From Porphyromonas bennonis DSM 23058 = JCM 16335 (lineage in GTDB: Bacteria; Bacteroidota; Bacteroidia; Bacteroidales; Porphyromonadaceae): a stretch of DNA of 37,839 nt. Location: positions 1 through 37,839 of the forward strand of contig NZ_AQWR01000011.1 of NCBI RefSeq assembly GCF_000375645.1, in the 5' to 3' direction. The position numbers and the translations under genes are program-made. Shown here in pieces: positions 8,554-16,243 of this stretch. How positions within the stretch are numbered: the stretch's first letter is position 1; the number at the start of each line of letters is the position of its first letter. A model generated the notes under the pieces. The model was given only the letters and a program-made list of their open reading frames with translations. It did not search any database and was not told the DNA's origin.

Positions 8554-9197
8554 CCTACTACATTGAGACCATAGGCGTGGAGGAGGGCGACCGGATGCCC
8601 CTGGCAATGTATCACCTCCGTCGGGTGAGCGAGACACTGTGCGGGGTGCCGCCCTTCCTCTCGTCTGAGGAGCAGCTGAGAGCGCTTCTCAGGGCAGCTC
8701 GACCGGAAGGGGCAGCCGCACCGCTCAAGATGCGCATCGTCTACTCCTCGGTCGGGATCGACGAGGTGACCGTGACCCCTTACACCTACGACATACGCAC
8801 GGTCAGGAGACTGCAGCTCTACCGTGTGCCGGACGGCTATCGGTACGACCGTAAGTACCTCGACCGGACACTCCTTGACCGCATCGCCTCTTCGCTACCC
8901 GATCACGAGACGGTGGCTCTCCTGATCCGTGGAGATCGGGTCACCGACACCACCTTTACCAATATCTGTCTGCGGAGAGCAGGGCGGTGGGAGACCCCCG
9001 ACCGCCCACTCCTGGAGGGGACTCGCCGGCGCTCCTACCTGGAGTCTGGTGAGATCAGTGCCGTTTCCGTGACGATAGACGATCTCCTCGCTGGACGCTG
9101 GAGCGAGATCTCGCTCATCAATGCCCTCAATCCCCTCGGTCGCCTGATCCTCCCGGTCACCGCTATACGTGGTCCCATCATCGAGGGGTGGTCATAG
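8550..9197 (+). CDS. pabC: Aminotransferase class IV, probable 4-amino-4-deoxychorismate lyase
   Basis: Predicted PLP enzyme releasing pyruvate from aminodeoxychorismate to give p-aminobenzoate. The 215-residue protein resembles short Bacteroidetes PabC proteins. KYLDRTLLD fits the region of the PLP-binding Lys in class IV enzymes (K-x-L-x-R pattern). VTDTTFTNICL matches the later segment that is usually E-x-x-x-x-N; here an Asp stands where Glu is usual. RRRSYLE and the NALNPLG segment follow. The start codon overlaps the pabB stop by 4 nt. Fold and context support the call; the exact reaction is inferred from the neighbour. Confidence 0.78.
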   Translation: MTYYIETIGVEEGDRMPLAMYHLRRVSETLCGVPPFLSSEEQLRALLRAARPEGAAAPLKMRIVYSSVGIDEVTVTPYTYDIRTVRRLQLYRVPDGYRYDRKYLDRTLLDRIASSLPDHETVALLIRGDRVTDTTFTNICLRRAGRWETPDRPLLEGTRRRSYLESGEISAVSVTIDDLLAGRWSEISLINALNPLGRLILPVTAIRGPIIEGWS

Positions 9198-9267
9198 TGT
9201 GATAAAATGTGTACCTTAGGGGGCTGATCGAGGTATATTCGACCAGCCTGCAATAATCTATCTAACG

Positions 9268-9275
9268 TATATTTG
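9268..9275 (+). promoter_or_regulatory. Candidate -7 box abutting the DUF349 gene start
   Basis: TATATTTG fits TAnnTTTG and ends 4 nt before the ATG at 9280. As at pabB, this predicts a leaderless or nearly leaderless mRNA. The -33 position is not convincing. Confidence 0.5.
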
Positions 9276-9279
9276 AGCC

Positions 9280-11418
9280 ATGGACTTGAATCCCACAGAC
9301 ATGAATACCGCTCCCCAAGACGAGGAGCAGAAGACCATCACCGGAGCAGAGGCAGAGCCGACCGGAGAGACCCAGACCACCGAGACCGTAGAGACAGAGG
9401 AGGCTGAGGTCCCCGAAGCTGAGCCTGCCACAGAGACGACCCCGACGGAGGAGAAGATCGTCACACCCGACGAGGGTGAGCCCGATGAGCAAGATGAGGA
9501 GGATGAGTCCGAGGAGAGCGAAGAGGGTACACGGAAGCCCCGTACCGATCTCTCCAAGCTCAGTGGCGACGAGCTCTATGAGGCGATCAATGCCATGGTC
9601 GAGGGTGGTACCGTCCCGACACAGCGCGATATGCGTCGTCTCGAGCGCCAGATGATGCCTAAGGGCGGCGTCACCCCTGCGCCTGCCGCTGAGGAAGGTG
9701 CCGAGACAGAGTCGACCCCTGAGGACGAGGCAGCGATCCGCTTCATCAACCTCAAGACCCGCGCACAGAAGCTCCGCAGCGAGCAGCGCGAGCAGGAACG
9801 GTCGGAGCGGGAGGCCAATCTTGCCGCCAAGAGACAGCTGGTCGAGCGACTGAGAGAGCTCCTCAGCCCCACCAATACGATGAATCCGATCACCCTTCGC
9901 AACGAATTCTTCAACATCCGTCACTCCTGGAGCGAGGTCGGTCGTGTCCCCGATAACGATCGCAACGCCCTGATGGACGAGTACTCCGGTCTCCTCGACC
10001 GTTTCTATGAGGAGAAGGAGATCGGCGAGGGAGAGCGGATCCAGGACTACGCCGACAACCGCGCTCAGAAGGAGGAGATCATCCGCAAGGCAAGGGCACT
10101 CAGCGAGGAGCCAGATGCGGTCAAGGCCTTCCGCAAGATGAAGGGTCTCCTCGATGAGTGGAAGGAGGTGGGACCCGTGGCACCCGAGTTTAAGGACAGC
10201 CTCTGGAAGGACTTCAAGGACGCCCAGCAGGTGGTCTATAAGCGTCACGACGACCACTTCAAGGCGATCCACGAGGACGAGAAGGCCAATTATGAGAAGA
10301 AGAAGGAGCTGGTAGAGACTCTCGAGAAGATGCTCGTCACCCTTCCCGACAGCCGTCAGGGCTGGCGGCGTTATGAGAACGAGCTGAAGAGGATCCACAC
10401 CCAGTGGATGTCCATCGGTCGCGTCCCCAAGGACCTCTTCATCGAGCTCAGGAGCCGATACGACCTGGTGAGGGACGAGTTCTACATGCAGCGCAAGGCT
10501 TTCCTCAAGGAGCTCTCCGCAGAGATCACCCCCAAGCTGGAGCGTCTCCGCGAGCTGGTGGACGAGGCCGACGCACTCAAGGACAGCGAGGACTGGGGAC
10601 CTACGACCGAGAAGCTCAAGGCTCTGCAGAGAGAGTGGACGGAGAACTCCCGCTTTGGCACTCAGGTGGGCGAGGCACAGCGTCTCTGGAAGCGCTTCCG
10701 CGCATCCTGCGACAAGTTCTTCGAGCGTAAGGCGGAGCTTCACAAGCAGCGCAATGCCGATCGTAAGGAAAACCTCCAGGCCAAGTACGATGTCGTCGAT
10801 CGTCTCGAGGCGCTCCTCGACCGACGTAATGATCCCTCCATCGCTGACGAGGTGAAGGCGCTCGAGCAGGAGTGGCGCTCCATCGGACCGGTGCCCAATG
10901 ACGAGAAGGACGATGTGCTCAATCGCTACTTTGGTGCCATGCGCATCCTCAATGGCAAGGGCGGTCGCCGAGGAGGCAACCGTCGTGATGGGGGCAATAG
11001 AGACCGCCGCGGGGGCAACCGCCGAGACGATCGCCAGAGGGAGCCGAAGTTCTCCAAGGTCAATCTCGATAAGGACCTCACCAAGCTCTCCAAGGACGAC
11101 CTAAAGGACGAGCAGAAGAATGTGAAGCACGGCATCTCCAAGCTGGAGGACGAGCTCCTGCAGTTGGAGACCAATTTTGGATTCTTCTCCGGCGACCCCA
11201 GCAATCCCATGGTCAAGCATGTACAGAAGAAGATCGATGAGGTCAAGGCCAAGATCTCTCAGTACCAGGATCGCGTAGGAGAGATCAAGGAGGAGGTGAA
11301 GAAGCCCGAGGAGGAGACTCCGACCAAGGCACCTGCTGAGACTCCCGCCGAGACTCCCGCCGAGACTCCCGCCGAGACACCCGCCGAGACTCCTGCTGAG
11401 GAGAAGGCAGAGGAATAA
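9280..11418 (+). CDS. DUF349 repeat protein with RGG-like basic segment
   Basis: A 712-residue protein without a signal peptide, so probably cytoplasmic. Order: a strongly acidic Thr/Glu-rich N-terminus (about 1-85); a helical, coiled-coil-rich middle with five recognisable DUF349 units, each with a Trp and usually a G-x-V/V-P turn (HSWSEVGRVP, DEWKEVGPVA, TQWMSIGRVP, REWTENSRFG, QEWRSIGPVP); a basic Gly/Arg-rich stretch near 561-590 (GGRRGGNRRDGG and similar); a second coiled coil; and a tail of tandem AETP repeats encoded by a 12-bp unit at about 11335-11400. DUF349 proteins are widespread in Bacteroidetes and their biochemical role is not established. The RGG-like patch suggests nucleic-acid binding, which is inference. 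It is monocistronic, with a strong terminator at 11438-11477. Confidence 0.85.
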   Translation: MDLNPTDMNTAPQDEEQKTITGAEAEPTGETQTTETVETEEAEVPEAEPATETTPTEEKIVTPDEGEPDEQDEEDESEESEEGTRKPRTDLSKLSGDELYEAINAMVEGGTVPTQRDMRRLERQMMPKGGVTPAPAAEEGAETESTPEDEAAIRFINLKTRAQKLRSEQREQERSEREANLAAKRQLVERLRELLSPTNTMNPITLRNEFFNIRHSWSEVGRVPDNDRNALMDEYSGLLDRFYEEKEIGEGERIQDYADNRAQKEEIIRKARALSEEPDAVKAFRKMKGLLDEWKEVGPVAPEFKDSLWKDFKDAQQVVYKRHDDHFKAIHEDEKANYEKKKELVETLEKMLVTLPDSRQGWRRYENELKRIHTQWMSIGRVPKDLFIELRSRYDLVRDEFYMQRKAFLKELSAEITPKLERLRELVDEADALKDSEDWGPTTEKLKALQREWTENSRFGTQVGEAQRLWKRFRASCDKFFERKAELHKQRNADRKENLQAKYDVVDRLEALLDRRNDPSIADEVKALEQEWRSIGPVPNDEKDDVLNRYFGAMRILNGKGGRRGGNRRDGGNRDRRGGNRRDDRQREPKFSKVNLDKDLTKLSKDDLKDEQKNVKHGISKLEDELLQLETNFGFFSGDPSNPMVKHVQKKIDEVKAKISQYQDRVGEIKEEVKKPEEETPTKAPAETPAETPAETPAETPAETPAEEKAEE

Positions 11419-11437
11419 TCCCATCTAGACCCTATAA

Positions 11438-11477
11438 GCGGGGGCTGCATCCGATTAGGGTGCAGCCCCCGCTTTTT
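11438..11477 (+). terminator. Intrinsic terminator of the DUF349 gene
   Basis: A 12-bp perfect GC-rich stem (GCGGGGGCTGCA / TGCAGCCCCCGC, extended by three more pairs including one wobble) with loop GATTA, followed by TTTTTCTT. Confidence 0.95.
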
Positions 11478-11507
11478 CTTCTCTGGCGGTGGGGTGCCTA
11501 CTCACCA

Positions 11508-11694
11508 AGGTGTGACGAATTTAAGCTTTACATAAGTGATTCGACTCATCGTGAGAGCGAAGCACCCCGGCAGGGGTGCCCGTTTCTTAGCCACGCGGTC
11601 GAGGGGCGTAGCCCCGATGACCCGTGGATCAGGCATAGCAAGCGACCCCGCGACCCCGCCAGGGTGTCGCACTGATTGCCTGACTGGTAAGTGC
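11508..11694 (-). repeat. Multi-hairpin intergenic repeat, copy C (truncated)
   Basis: Same orientation as copy B. Tail at about 11508-11555; module 5 GCACCCC-GGCA-GGGGTGC at 11562-11579; module 4 GGGGC-GTA-GCCCC at 11603-11615 inside an outer CCACG/CGTGG stem; module 3 left arm at 11652-11673 with an extra duplicated GACCCCGC just before it; the conserved 16-nt loop at 11674-11689; then the right arm breaks off after AGTGC. Modules 1 and 2 are missing. The following 11695-11861 holds only a small CTCAC/GTGAG hairpin and no gene. Confidence 0.85.
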
Positions 11695-11861
11695 CCCTCC
11701 CCCCTTCACCTCGACTGACGTTCCCCCTCACTTATCCGTGAGCTTCAGCGGTGCAAATATAGCACCCCCACCGAGAGGAGTTGTCTCACAGAGTCTTTAT
11801 ATGTCTCTTCCTGTCTCATCCTAAACAAAATTGCGTTTCCTGCGGTCTTCGTCATCCCTGC

Positions 11862-12947
11862 TTACTCCCCGAGGAGAGCCGCAGATACCTGACGCCTCAG
11901 CTCCTCATACTCCTCAGGGGTGAGCCGCCGGGAGAGGGAGACGGCGCTGTATCCCCCATAGTTCATTGCCCAGTTATTGACATTCCGCACCGAGCCAAAG
12001 CGCTCCACAAAGCTTCGCCCTTCGACTCCACTCTCCCCCTCTACAGCAGGGACTTGTTCCTCCGGCTGCGGTCTCTCATACGCTGCCAGTAGGGCAATCT
12101 CCCGCTCGTGAGATAGGATCTGCGCATGCTGCTCATCCGGCAGACGCTGCTGCACCTCCAGCGCCTCAGGCCAGAGACACTGCCGCCACAGCTCCTCGCG
12201 CAAGTCCTCCAGCACGCCGCGCTCCAGGAGTGAGCCCCTGCGGAGTGTGCCGAGGAGGAGGGACGTCTCTCTCCGGAGTTCGTCCGGCGAGAGCTTCGCA
12301 CCGCTCAGCAGCTCCGCCCACTCCCTCAGCGGACCCCGCTCGCCCAGCTGGATCAGCTGCTCCACCGCCTTTGCCCGATCGGACCGGTATGCCGTAAGCG
12401 CCCATGCTGCCAGCCGCTTCGTCTCCGGCGGATACGAGTCAGCGGTCAGCACCTCAGTCAGATGAGAGCGGGCCGCAAGCGTATCCCCCTCCATACGAGC
12501 CAGCGAGTAGGCCATCGCCGGGTCGGGAGCAAGCTCCAGGAGTCTCCTCAGACGGACGGTGTCACCGAGGAGTGCCGCCGCCATCATCGCCTGACGTTTA
12601 TCCTGCGACTCCAGCGCCACCTCAGGGTGTCCCGTCCTTAGCCCGATCCGCTCCAGGAGAAGGGTATCCCCCAGAGCGTCGGCGGTGCGGAAGAGTTTCT
12701 CCCCCTCCCCGGCAGGTAGAGATCTGAGCGGATAGAGCAGGAGCGGGTAGTCCGTCAGCTCCGCGGGACGATCCTCATGCGAGAGGTCGTCAAGGGAGCG
12801 CCGGAGATAGGTCCGGGCGTTGAGCCGCTCCACCCGGTCGAGTAGAGAGCAAGAGGAGAGAAGTAGGGGAAGGAGTAGAAGGAGCACGCCGCAGCTCCTT
12901 GCCCATCGGCTGAGAGGAGAGCAGAGGTCCACGGCGTACGATCTCAC
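11862..12947 (-). CDS. Lipoprotein of unknown function
   Basis: Not recognised as a named family. The 361-residue protein begins with a charged segment, then a strong hydrophobic stretch ending LLLSSC, a lipobox with the lipidated Cys near residue 33. The mature part is Leu/Arg/Glu-rich and looks helical, with TPR-like alternation (for example DPAMAYSLARMEGDTLAARSHL), suggesting a solenoid. A Tyr/Asn-rich patch (NVNNWAMNYGGYS) lies near the C-terminus. It starts with GTG, overlapping the stop of the upstream gene as GTGA, so the two are translationally coupled. A periplasmic or outer-membrane adaptor lipoprotein is the most that can be inferred. Confidence 0.75.
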   Translation of the reverse strand: MRSYAVDLCSPLSRWARSCGVLLLLLPLLLSSCSLLDRVERLNARTYLRRSLDDLSHEDRPAELTDYPLLLYPLRSLPAGEGEKLFRTADALGDTLLLERIGLRTGHPEVALESQDKRQAMMAAALLGDTVRLRRLLELAPDPAMAYSLARMEGDTLAARSHLTEVLTADSYPPETKRLAAWALTAYRSDRAKAVEQLIQLGERGPLREWAELLSGAKLSPDELRRETSLLLGTLRRGSLLERGVLEDLREELWRQCLWPEALEVQQRLPDEQHAQILSHEREIALLAAYERPQPEEQVPAVEGESGVEGRSFVERFGSVRNVNNWAMNYGGYSAVSLSRRLTPEEYEELRRQVSAALLGE

Positions 12948-13357
12948 TGATTCATCACCACGCTGAGGCGGTGCGTTACCTCGTCAGCGACGCCGGCAGG
13001 GAAGTGGATCCCCCGCCGATGGATACTGGTCACCCAGCCGGGCACATCCGCATCCTGCAGCGTCCGGAGGACGTGGCGAAACTCCTGAGTCTCCATCTCA
13101 GTATAGAGGTCTGCTGCCCGACCGCGGAAGCGATCCAGCTCCTCATCCTCGTAGTAGAGGATCATCGGTCGCCGCTTGTCCGTGAGATCGATCGGTGTCG
13201 TGCAGCCGACCGAGCAGGAGAGACAGCCACCGCCACACTCAGCCGACACCGCCGCGTCGGGTGCCTCACCGCCATTTTGCCGGATCATACGCACCAGCCG
13301 CCGGATCAGGAGTCCGACAGCCACAGCCAGTATCAGTAGAGTAATGAGTGTAGACAT
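12944..13357 (-). CDS. Small membrane protein with Cys-rich cluster, unknown function
   Basis: A 137-residue protein with one N-terminal transmembrane helix (about residues 3-18), a basic stop-transfer (RRLVRMIRQ) and then a Cys cluster ECGGGCLSCSVGC near residues 40-52. The C-terminal domain of about 80 residues is soluble, with MILYYEDEELDRFRGR and RRGIHFPAGVADEV. The first part resembles short FeoB-associated Cys-rich membrane proteins, but the C-terminal domain does not belong to that family as I know it and no feoB is nearby. The Cys spacing could bind metal or an iron-sulfur cluster (inference). It is first in a two-gene operon with the lipoprotein at 11862-12947. Confidence 0.75.
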   Translation of the reverse strand: MSTLITLLILAVAVGLLIRRLVRMIRQNGGEAPDAAVSAECGGGCLSCSVGCTTPIDLTDKRRPMILYYEDEELDRFRGRAADLYTEMETQEFRHVLRTLQDADVPGWVTSIHRRGIHFPAGVADEVTHRLSVVMNQ

Positions 13358-13379
13358 ATATTATAGGGTGTTTCTTATG

Positions 13380-13387
13380 CAAAGGTA
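13380..13387 (-). promoter_or_regulatory. Candidate -7 box for the Cys-rich/lipoprotein pair
   Basis: The minus strand reads TACCTTTG, an exact fit to TAnnTTTG, 22 nt before the ATG at 13357. No clear -33 element. It sits between the gene and repeat D. Confidence 0.5.
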
Positions 13388-13426
13388 CCCATTTTACCGT
13401 AAGGTAGGGGGTAAAGGGAGTCGGAC

Positions 13427-13743
13427 GATCCCGCAGGGGCGAAGCCCCGGATGGATCATCGATTTTTAGACCGGGTGTCGAGGCACGAAGTGCCGAAGAC
13501 CCCGGGAAGAGGATCCCGTGAAAGATATACGACCCCGTCAGGGTGTCGCACTTACCAGTCAGGCAATGAGTGCGACACCCTAGCGGGGTCGCGGGATCGC
13601 ACGCAATGCCGGATCCCCGGGTCGTCGGGGCTACGCCCCTCGACCACGGGGCTAAAAAGCGGGCACCCCTGCCGGGGTGCTTCGCTGTCCACTCTTCACA
13701 ATGAGTTGAATGGCTTATGAAAACTCAAATGCGTCACCCCTGG
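13427..13743 (+). repeat. Multi-hairpin intergenic repeat, copy D (complete)
   Basis: Complete copy and the best reference. Module 1: GGGGC-GAA-GCCCC at 13436-13448 inside GATCC/GGATC. Module 2: GGCAC-GAA-GTGCC at 13482-13494 inside CCGGG/CCCGG. Module 3: two 22-nt arms at 13531-13552 and 13569-13590, nearly perfectly complementary, around a 16-nt loop. Module 4: GGGGC-TAC-GCCCC at 13627-13639 inside a GC-rich outer stem. Module 5: GCACCCC-TGCC-GGGGTGC at 13663-13680. The tail runs from about 13690 to 13743. It lies between the promoter of the 12944-13357 gene and the 3' end of rpsA. No coding potential. Confidence 0.9.
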
Positions 13744-13751
13744 GTAAGCAG

Positions 13752-13789
13752 AGCGAGGGCTGCCTCCCGGGTGGGAGACAGCCCTCGCT
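13752..13789 (-). terminator. Terminator-like hairpin after rpsA
   Basis: A 17-bp stem with one mismatch (AGCGAGGGCTGCCTCCC against its complement) and loop GGGT, 25 nt after the rpsA stop on the minus strand. The following minus-strand sequence has only a weak T-run, so termination may be inefficient or the hairpin may protect the 3' end. Confidence 0.7.
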
Positions 13790-13814
13790 TAGTGTTTCCT
13801 ATAGGGTCCGGAGA

Positions 13815-15593
13815 TTACTCCTGTCCCTCAGCGTCCTCCATCTTCTCGCGGAGCTCGGCAAGTGCGTCGAGGTCTCCGAGGGTAGACTTCTCTGCCGGAG
13901 CAGAGGGGGTGTTGCTAAAGTCTGCTGCGGTCGTCGTCTCAGCGCTGATGCCCTTAGCAGCGTCCTCGTAGGTGCGAGTGTGGCTGACGATGATGCGCTT
14001 GGCGCTGCGGTTGAACTCGAGCACCTTGAAGTCCAGCTCCTCGCCGGTCTCTGCCTGAGCGCCGTCCTCCTTGGTGAGCTGCTTCAGGGGTGCAAAGCCC
14101 TCGATCTCGTCGGGGAAGTTGATCACGGCACCACGTGCGCTGATCTCGCCTACCTTACCCTTGTGTACAGAGCCGATGGCGTAGACGCCCTCGATGCTGG
14201 CCCAGGGATCGGGTGTGCACTGCTTGTGTCCGAGTGAGAGACGGCGGCTCTCCTTATCGACATCCAGTACGACGACGTCGATCTTAGAGCCGATGGTGGT
14301 GAAGTCGCTCGGGTGCTTGATCTTCTTGGTCCAGGAGAGGTCGCTGATGTGGATTAGACCATCGATCCCGTCCTCGAAGGTGACGAAGATACCGAAGTGG
14401 GTGAAGTTGCGCACCTCAGCGGTGTGCTTGCTTCCGATCGGGTAGCGCTCCTCGATGCTCTCCCAGGGATCGGGAGTGAGCTGACGGATACCGAGGCTCA
14501 TCTTGCGCTCCTCGCGGTCGATGGAGAGGATGACGCACTCGATCTCCTCGCCTACCTTGAGCAGGTCAGAGGGGTGGTGTACGTGCTTCGTCCAGCTCAT
14601 CTCGCTGACATGGACGAGACCCTCTACACCGGGCTTCACCTCTACGAAAGCACCGTAGTCGGTGAGGACAACGACCTTGCCGGTCACCTTGTCGCCCACC
14701 TGGAGACCCTCCTCGAGAGCGTCCCAGGGGTGGGGAGTGAGCTGCTTCAGACCAAGAGCGATACGCTTGCGATCCTCATCGTAGTCGAGTACGACGACAT
14801 TGATCTTCTGTCCGATCTCGACCACCTCCTCGGGGCTATTGATACGACCCCAGGAGAGATCGGTGATGTGGACGAGACCGTCGACGCCACCGAGGTCGAT
14901 AAAGGCACCGTAGGAGGTGATGTTCTTCACCGTACCCTCGAGTACCTGACCCTTCTCGAGGTGAGAGATGATCTCGGCACGCTGTGCCTCGAGCTCCTCC
15001 TCGATGAGTGCCTTATGGGATACGACGACATTGTGATAGTCGGGATTGACCTTGATGACGCGGAACTCCATCGTCTTGCCGACAAACTCCTCGAAGTCGC
15101 GGATCGGACGGACGTCGATCTGCGAGCCGGGGAGGAAGGCATTGACACCGAAGATATTGACCAGCATACCACCCTTGATACTCTTGTCGATGTATCCGGT
15201 GATGGTCTCCTTGGTCTCCAGTGCCTCCTCGATGCGCTTCCAGGCGCGGTCGCGCATCGCATCCTCGTGAGAGAGCAGAGGACGACCGTCCTTGGCCTCT
15301 GTCTTGCGGACGTACACCTCTACCTCGTCACCGACCTTGAGATCCTTATTGTAGCGGAACTCGCTTGTGGGGATGACGGCGGGAGCGCGCAGACCCACGT
15401 CTACCTTGACCTCACGCTTGTCCATGGCGATCACCTTACCGGTGATGATCTCGTCCTCGTTGATGTTGGGGATCGTCTCAGCGTACTTCTTCTTCTCCTC
15501 CTCCAGCTGCTCAGCTGAGATGTCGGACTCGCGATTGTACTTGTCCCAGTCAAAGTCCGCGTTGGGCTTTGTCTCGTCGTACTTTGTAATCAT
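13815..15593 (-). CDS. rpsA: 30S ribosomal protein S1
   Basis: Binds mRNA on the small ribosomal subunit and helps initiation. The 592-residue protein contains six S1 (OB-fold) repeats. The typical pattern G-x-V-x-x-[IL]-x-x-[YF]-G-[AI]-F-[VI] is clear in repeats 3 to 5 (TSYGAFIDLGGVDGLVHITDLSW, split by similar units such as TDYGAFVEVKPGVEGL and THFGIFVTFEDGIDGL). The first two repeats are the diverged ribosome-docking type. An acidic N-terminal extension and a low-complexity tail (ETTTAADFSNTPSAPAEK) flank them. The gene has its own promoter at 15696-15726 and a leader of roughly 95 nt, which could carry autoregulation. Length is normal for Bacteroidetes S1. Confidence 0.97.
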   Translation of the reverse strand: MITKYDETKPNADFDWDKYNRESDISAEQLEEEKKKYAETIPNINEDEIITGKVIAMDKREVKVDVGLRAPAVIPTSEFRYNKDLKVGDEVEVYVRKTEAKDGRPLLSHEDAMRDRAWKRIEEALETKETITGYIDKSIKGGMLVNIFGVNAFLPGSQIDVRPIRDFEEFVGKTMEFRVIKVNPDYHNVVVSHKALIEEELEAQRAEIISHLEKGQVLEGTVKNITSYGAFIDLGGVDGLVHITDLSWGRINSPEEVVEIGQKINVVVLDYDEDRKRIALGLKQLTPHPWDALEEGLQVGDKVTGKVVVLTDYGAFVEVKPGVEGLVHVSEMSWTKHVHHPSDLLKVGEEIECVILSIDREERKMSLGIRQLTPDPWESIEERYPIGSKHTAEVRNFTHFGIFVTFEDGIDGLIHISDLSWTKKIKHPSDFTTIGSKIDVVVLDVDKESRRLSLGHKQCTPDPWASIEGVYAIGSVHKGKVGEISARGAVINFPDEIEGFAPLKQLTKEDGAQAETGEELDFKVLEFNRSAKRIIVSHTRTYEDAAKGISAETTTAADFSNTPSAPAEKSTLGDLDALAELREKMEDAEGQE

Positions 15594-15695
15594 GCATTAA
15601 TAGCTCTACGCTATCATGTTTTTAAAAGGGTTAAACAATACGTTACTATGCCCGTCCGCCCCTTTCCCTCGGGAAATCGGTGGACAAGCACGGCG

Positions 15696-15726
15696 CAAAG
15701 GTAACGTAAATAATTGAAACCTAAAA
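15696..15726 (-). promoter_or_regulatory. rpsA promoter
   Basis: On the minus strand, TACCTTTG (15696-15703) is an exact -7 box, with TTTT at 15723-15726 as a one-mismatch -33 element at 19-nt spacing. This predicts a leader of about 95 nt before the rpsA ATG. Confidence 0.7.
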
Positions 15727-15889
15727 CCCTGTCCTCTTAATTGCACCCACGCCGCCGTCTCCTGCCGACCCTTACGCCGGAGCCTATCCGGGACAAGCCT
15801 TGGATCTAATATACAAATGTATGCATAAGTCGAGAGGCTACAGGACATCTTCGCGGGTCTCAATAGAGTGCTTGTTCTTTAGAATAGGT

Positions 15890-15897
15890 TATCTTTG
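15890..15897 (+). promoter_or_regulatory. Candidate -7 box for the small membrane ORF
   Basis: TATCTTTG matches TAnnTTTG, 35 nt before the ATG at 15933. The -33 element is weak. It is divergent from the rpsA promoter; 15594-15932 otherwise shows only the rpsA leader and no gene. Confidence 0.5.
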
Positions 15898-15932
15898 CCA
15901 TTGCATTTCGTTAGTATAACGACCCATTCTGT

Positions 15933-16142
15933 ATGCTGAGACATCTTATTCCGGTCCTTATAGGGCTGTCCGGGATGATTATCTATATCCGTAATCTCAT
16001 CGGACTTGAGCGAGAGAAGGAGTCGCTGGACAATCCCCTCTATGTGTCGGCGCGCCGACGGGAGATCTACCTCTGGCTCGTGATCTTCTTCGTGATCATG
16101 GTGGACCATATCGGACCGTTAGTTCAGCTGCTCTTCCATTGA
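15933..16142 (+). CDS. Small two-helix membrane protein, unknown function
   Basis: A 69-residue protein not matched to a named family. Two hydrophobic segments (about residues 3-22 and 46-66) flank a charged loop (GLEREKESLDNPLYVSARRREI), so a two-pass inner-membrane protein is likely. It has its own -7 box and ends in a terminator shared with the convergent pspC gene. Codon use resembles its neighbours, supporting a real gene. Confidence 0.65.
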   Translation: MLRHLIPVLIGLSGMIIYIRNLIGLEREKESLDNPLYVSARRREIYLWLVIFFVIMVDHIGPLVQLLFH

Positions 16143-16156
16143 GCAAAGTAGAAGAA

Positions 16157-16189
16157 GCCCGCCCCTCGATGTCACATCGGAGGGCGGGC
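16157..16189. terminator. Bidirectional terminator between small ORF and pspC
   Basis: Arms GCCCGCCCCTCGATG and CATCGGAGGGCGGGC around loop TCA, with minor mismatches. On the minus strand the hairpin is followed by TTCTTCT. It lies between the convergent genes ending at 16142 and 16244. Confidence 0.75.
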
Positions 16190-16243
16190 GGATTCTTAAA
16201 TAGTTCTTGGCTGTATGAAAAGATGGACCTTGCTACTAAGGTC

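Noticed and set aside
11754-11761. Minus-strand TATATTTG promoter-like box pointing into repeat C
   Set aside because: Fits the -7 consensus but has no -33 element and no gene downstream. Possibly chance in an AT-rich patch; only worth a look if RNA-seq shows a transcript over repeat C.
13710-15518. Long plus-strand open frames opposite rpsA
   Set aside because: They are shadows of rpsA: the minus-strand frame has all S1 motifs and the plus frames show no family pattern.
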